6,792 nt of DNA from Verrucomicrobiota bacterium (GTDB lineage Bacteria; Verrucomicrobiota; Verrucomicrobiia; Chthoniobacterales; Xiphinematobacteraceae), in assembly GCA_003176035.1 (NCBI GenBank), contig PSRL01000163.1, forward strand, positions 1 through 6,792. The letters run 5' to 3'. Below are positions 6,727-6,792 of the stretch, in pieces. The translations under genes and the position numbers were made by a program. Below the pieces are notes generated by a model. It searched no databases, was not told where the DNA came from, and saw only the letters and a list, made by a program, of their open reading frames with translations. Numbering within the stretch: the stretch's first letter is position 1; every line of letters starts with the position of its first letter.

Positions 6727-6750
6727 AGGGCGGGAGATATCCCGCCCTTT
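6727..6750 (+). terminator. Intrinsic terminator after phosphoketolase
   Basis: AGGGCGGGA (6727-6735) and TCCCGCCCT (6740-6748) form a perfect nine-base GC-rich stem with a GATA loop, starting two bases after the stop codon. The T-tract is short (three T, counting the last stem base), so termination may be incomplete. The remaining 42 bases show no supported feature: ATG codons at 6786 and 6789 sit directly against AGAGGA, too close for it to serve them. Confidence 0.75.
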
Positions 6751-6792
6751 GCCTGAGTGGTGCGGGCTCTGACCGATGTAGAGGAATGATGA

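Noticed and set aside
1..6792. CRISPR array, tRNA, or mobile element
   Set aside because: No regularly spaced repeats, cloverleaf-like segments, transposase genes or terminal inverted repeats with target duplications were seen.

Overview
The window reads as a chromosomal segment from a GC-moderate Gram-negative bacterium, most likely an Acidobacteriota member (Terriglobia-like). This rests mainly on the leftmost gene, an Oar-like TonB-dependent receptor with an N-terminal carboxypeptidase-regulatory-like domain, a family greatly expanded in that phylum. The assignment is inferred from gene style and was not tested by a search.

Layout from left to right. (1) 1-1772, minus strand: the N-terminal half (590 codons) of the outer-membrane receptor, running off the left edge. 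(2) 1773-2598: an 826-base gap with no convincing gene. It holds a very good sigma-70-type promoter on the minus strand (2099-2128), placing an approximately 320-base leader before the receptor, and two neighbouring perfect 6-3-6 inverted repeats inside that leader. The part from about 2140 to 2440 is visibly richer in A+T. (3) 2599-3740, minus strand: a two-gene operon of DUF190 (COG1993, PII-like) proteins, the first gene (2949-3740) carrying two DUF190 domains and the second (2599-2934) one. (4) 3741-4303: a 563-base divergent intergenic region. (5) 4304-6724, plus strand: a complete 806-residue xylulose-5-phosphate/fructose-6-phosphate phosphoketolase, followed at once by a hairpin terminator (6727-6750). 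The last 42 bases hold nothing that can be called.

Working together: phosphoketolase cleaves pentose or hexose phosphates to acetyl-phosphate, feeding acetate/ATP or acetyl-CoA production. The DUF190 proteins have a fold related to the PII nitrogen sensors and may sense a small molecule, but their ligand is not known from sequence. The head-to-head arrangement of three PII-like domains with a central-carbon enzyme is the most interesting aspect of the window. A regulatory link is only a hypothesis, because the two transcription units are divergent and separated by more than 500 bases. The receptor is probably an independent unit for uptake of a large substrate such as a glycan or siderophore.
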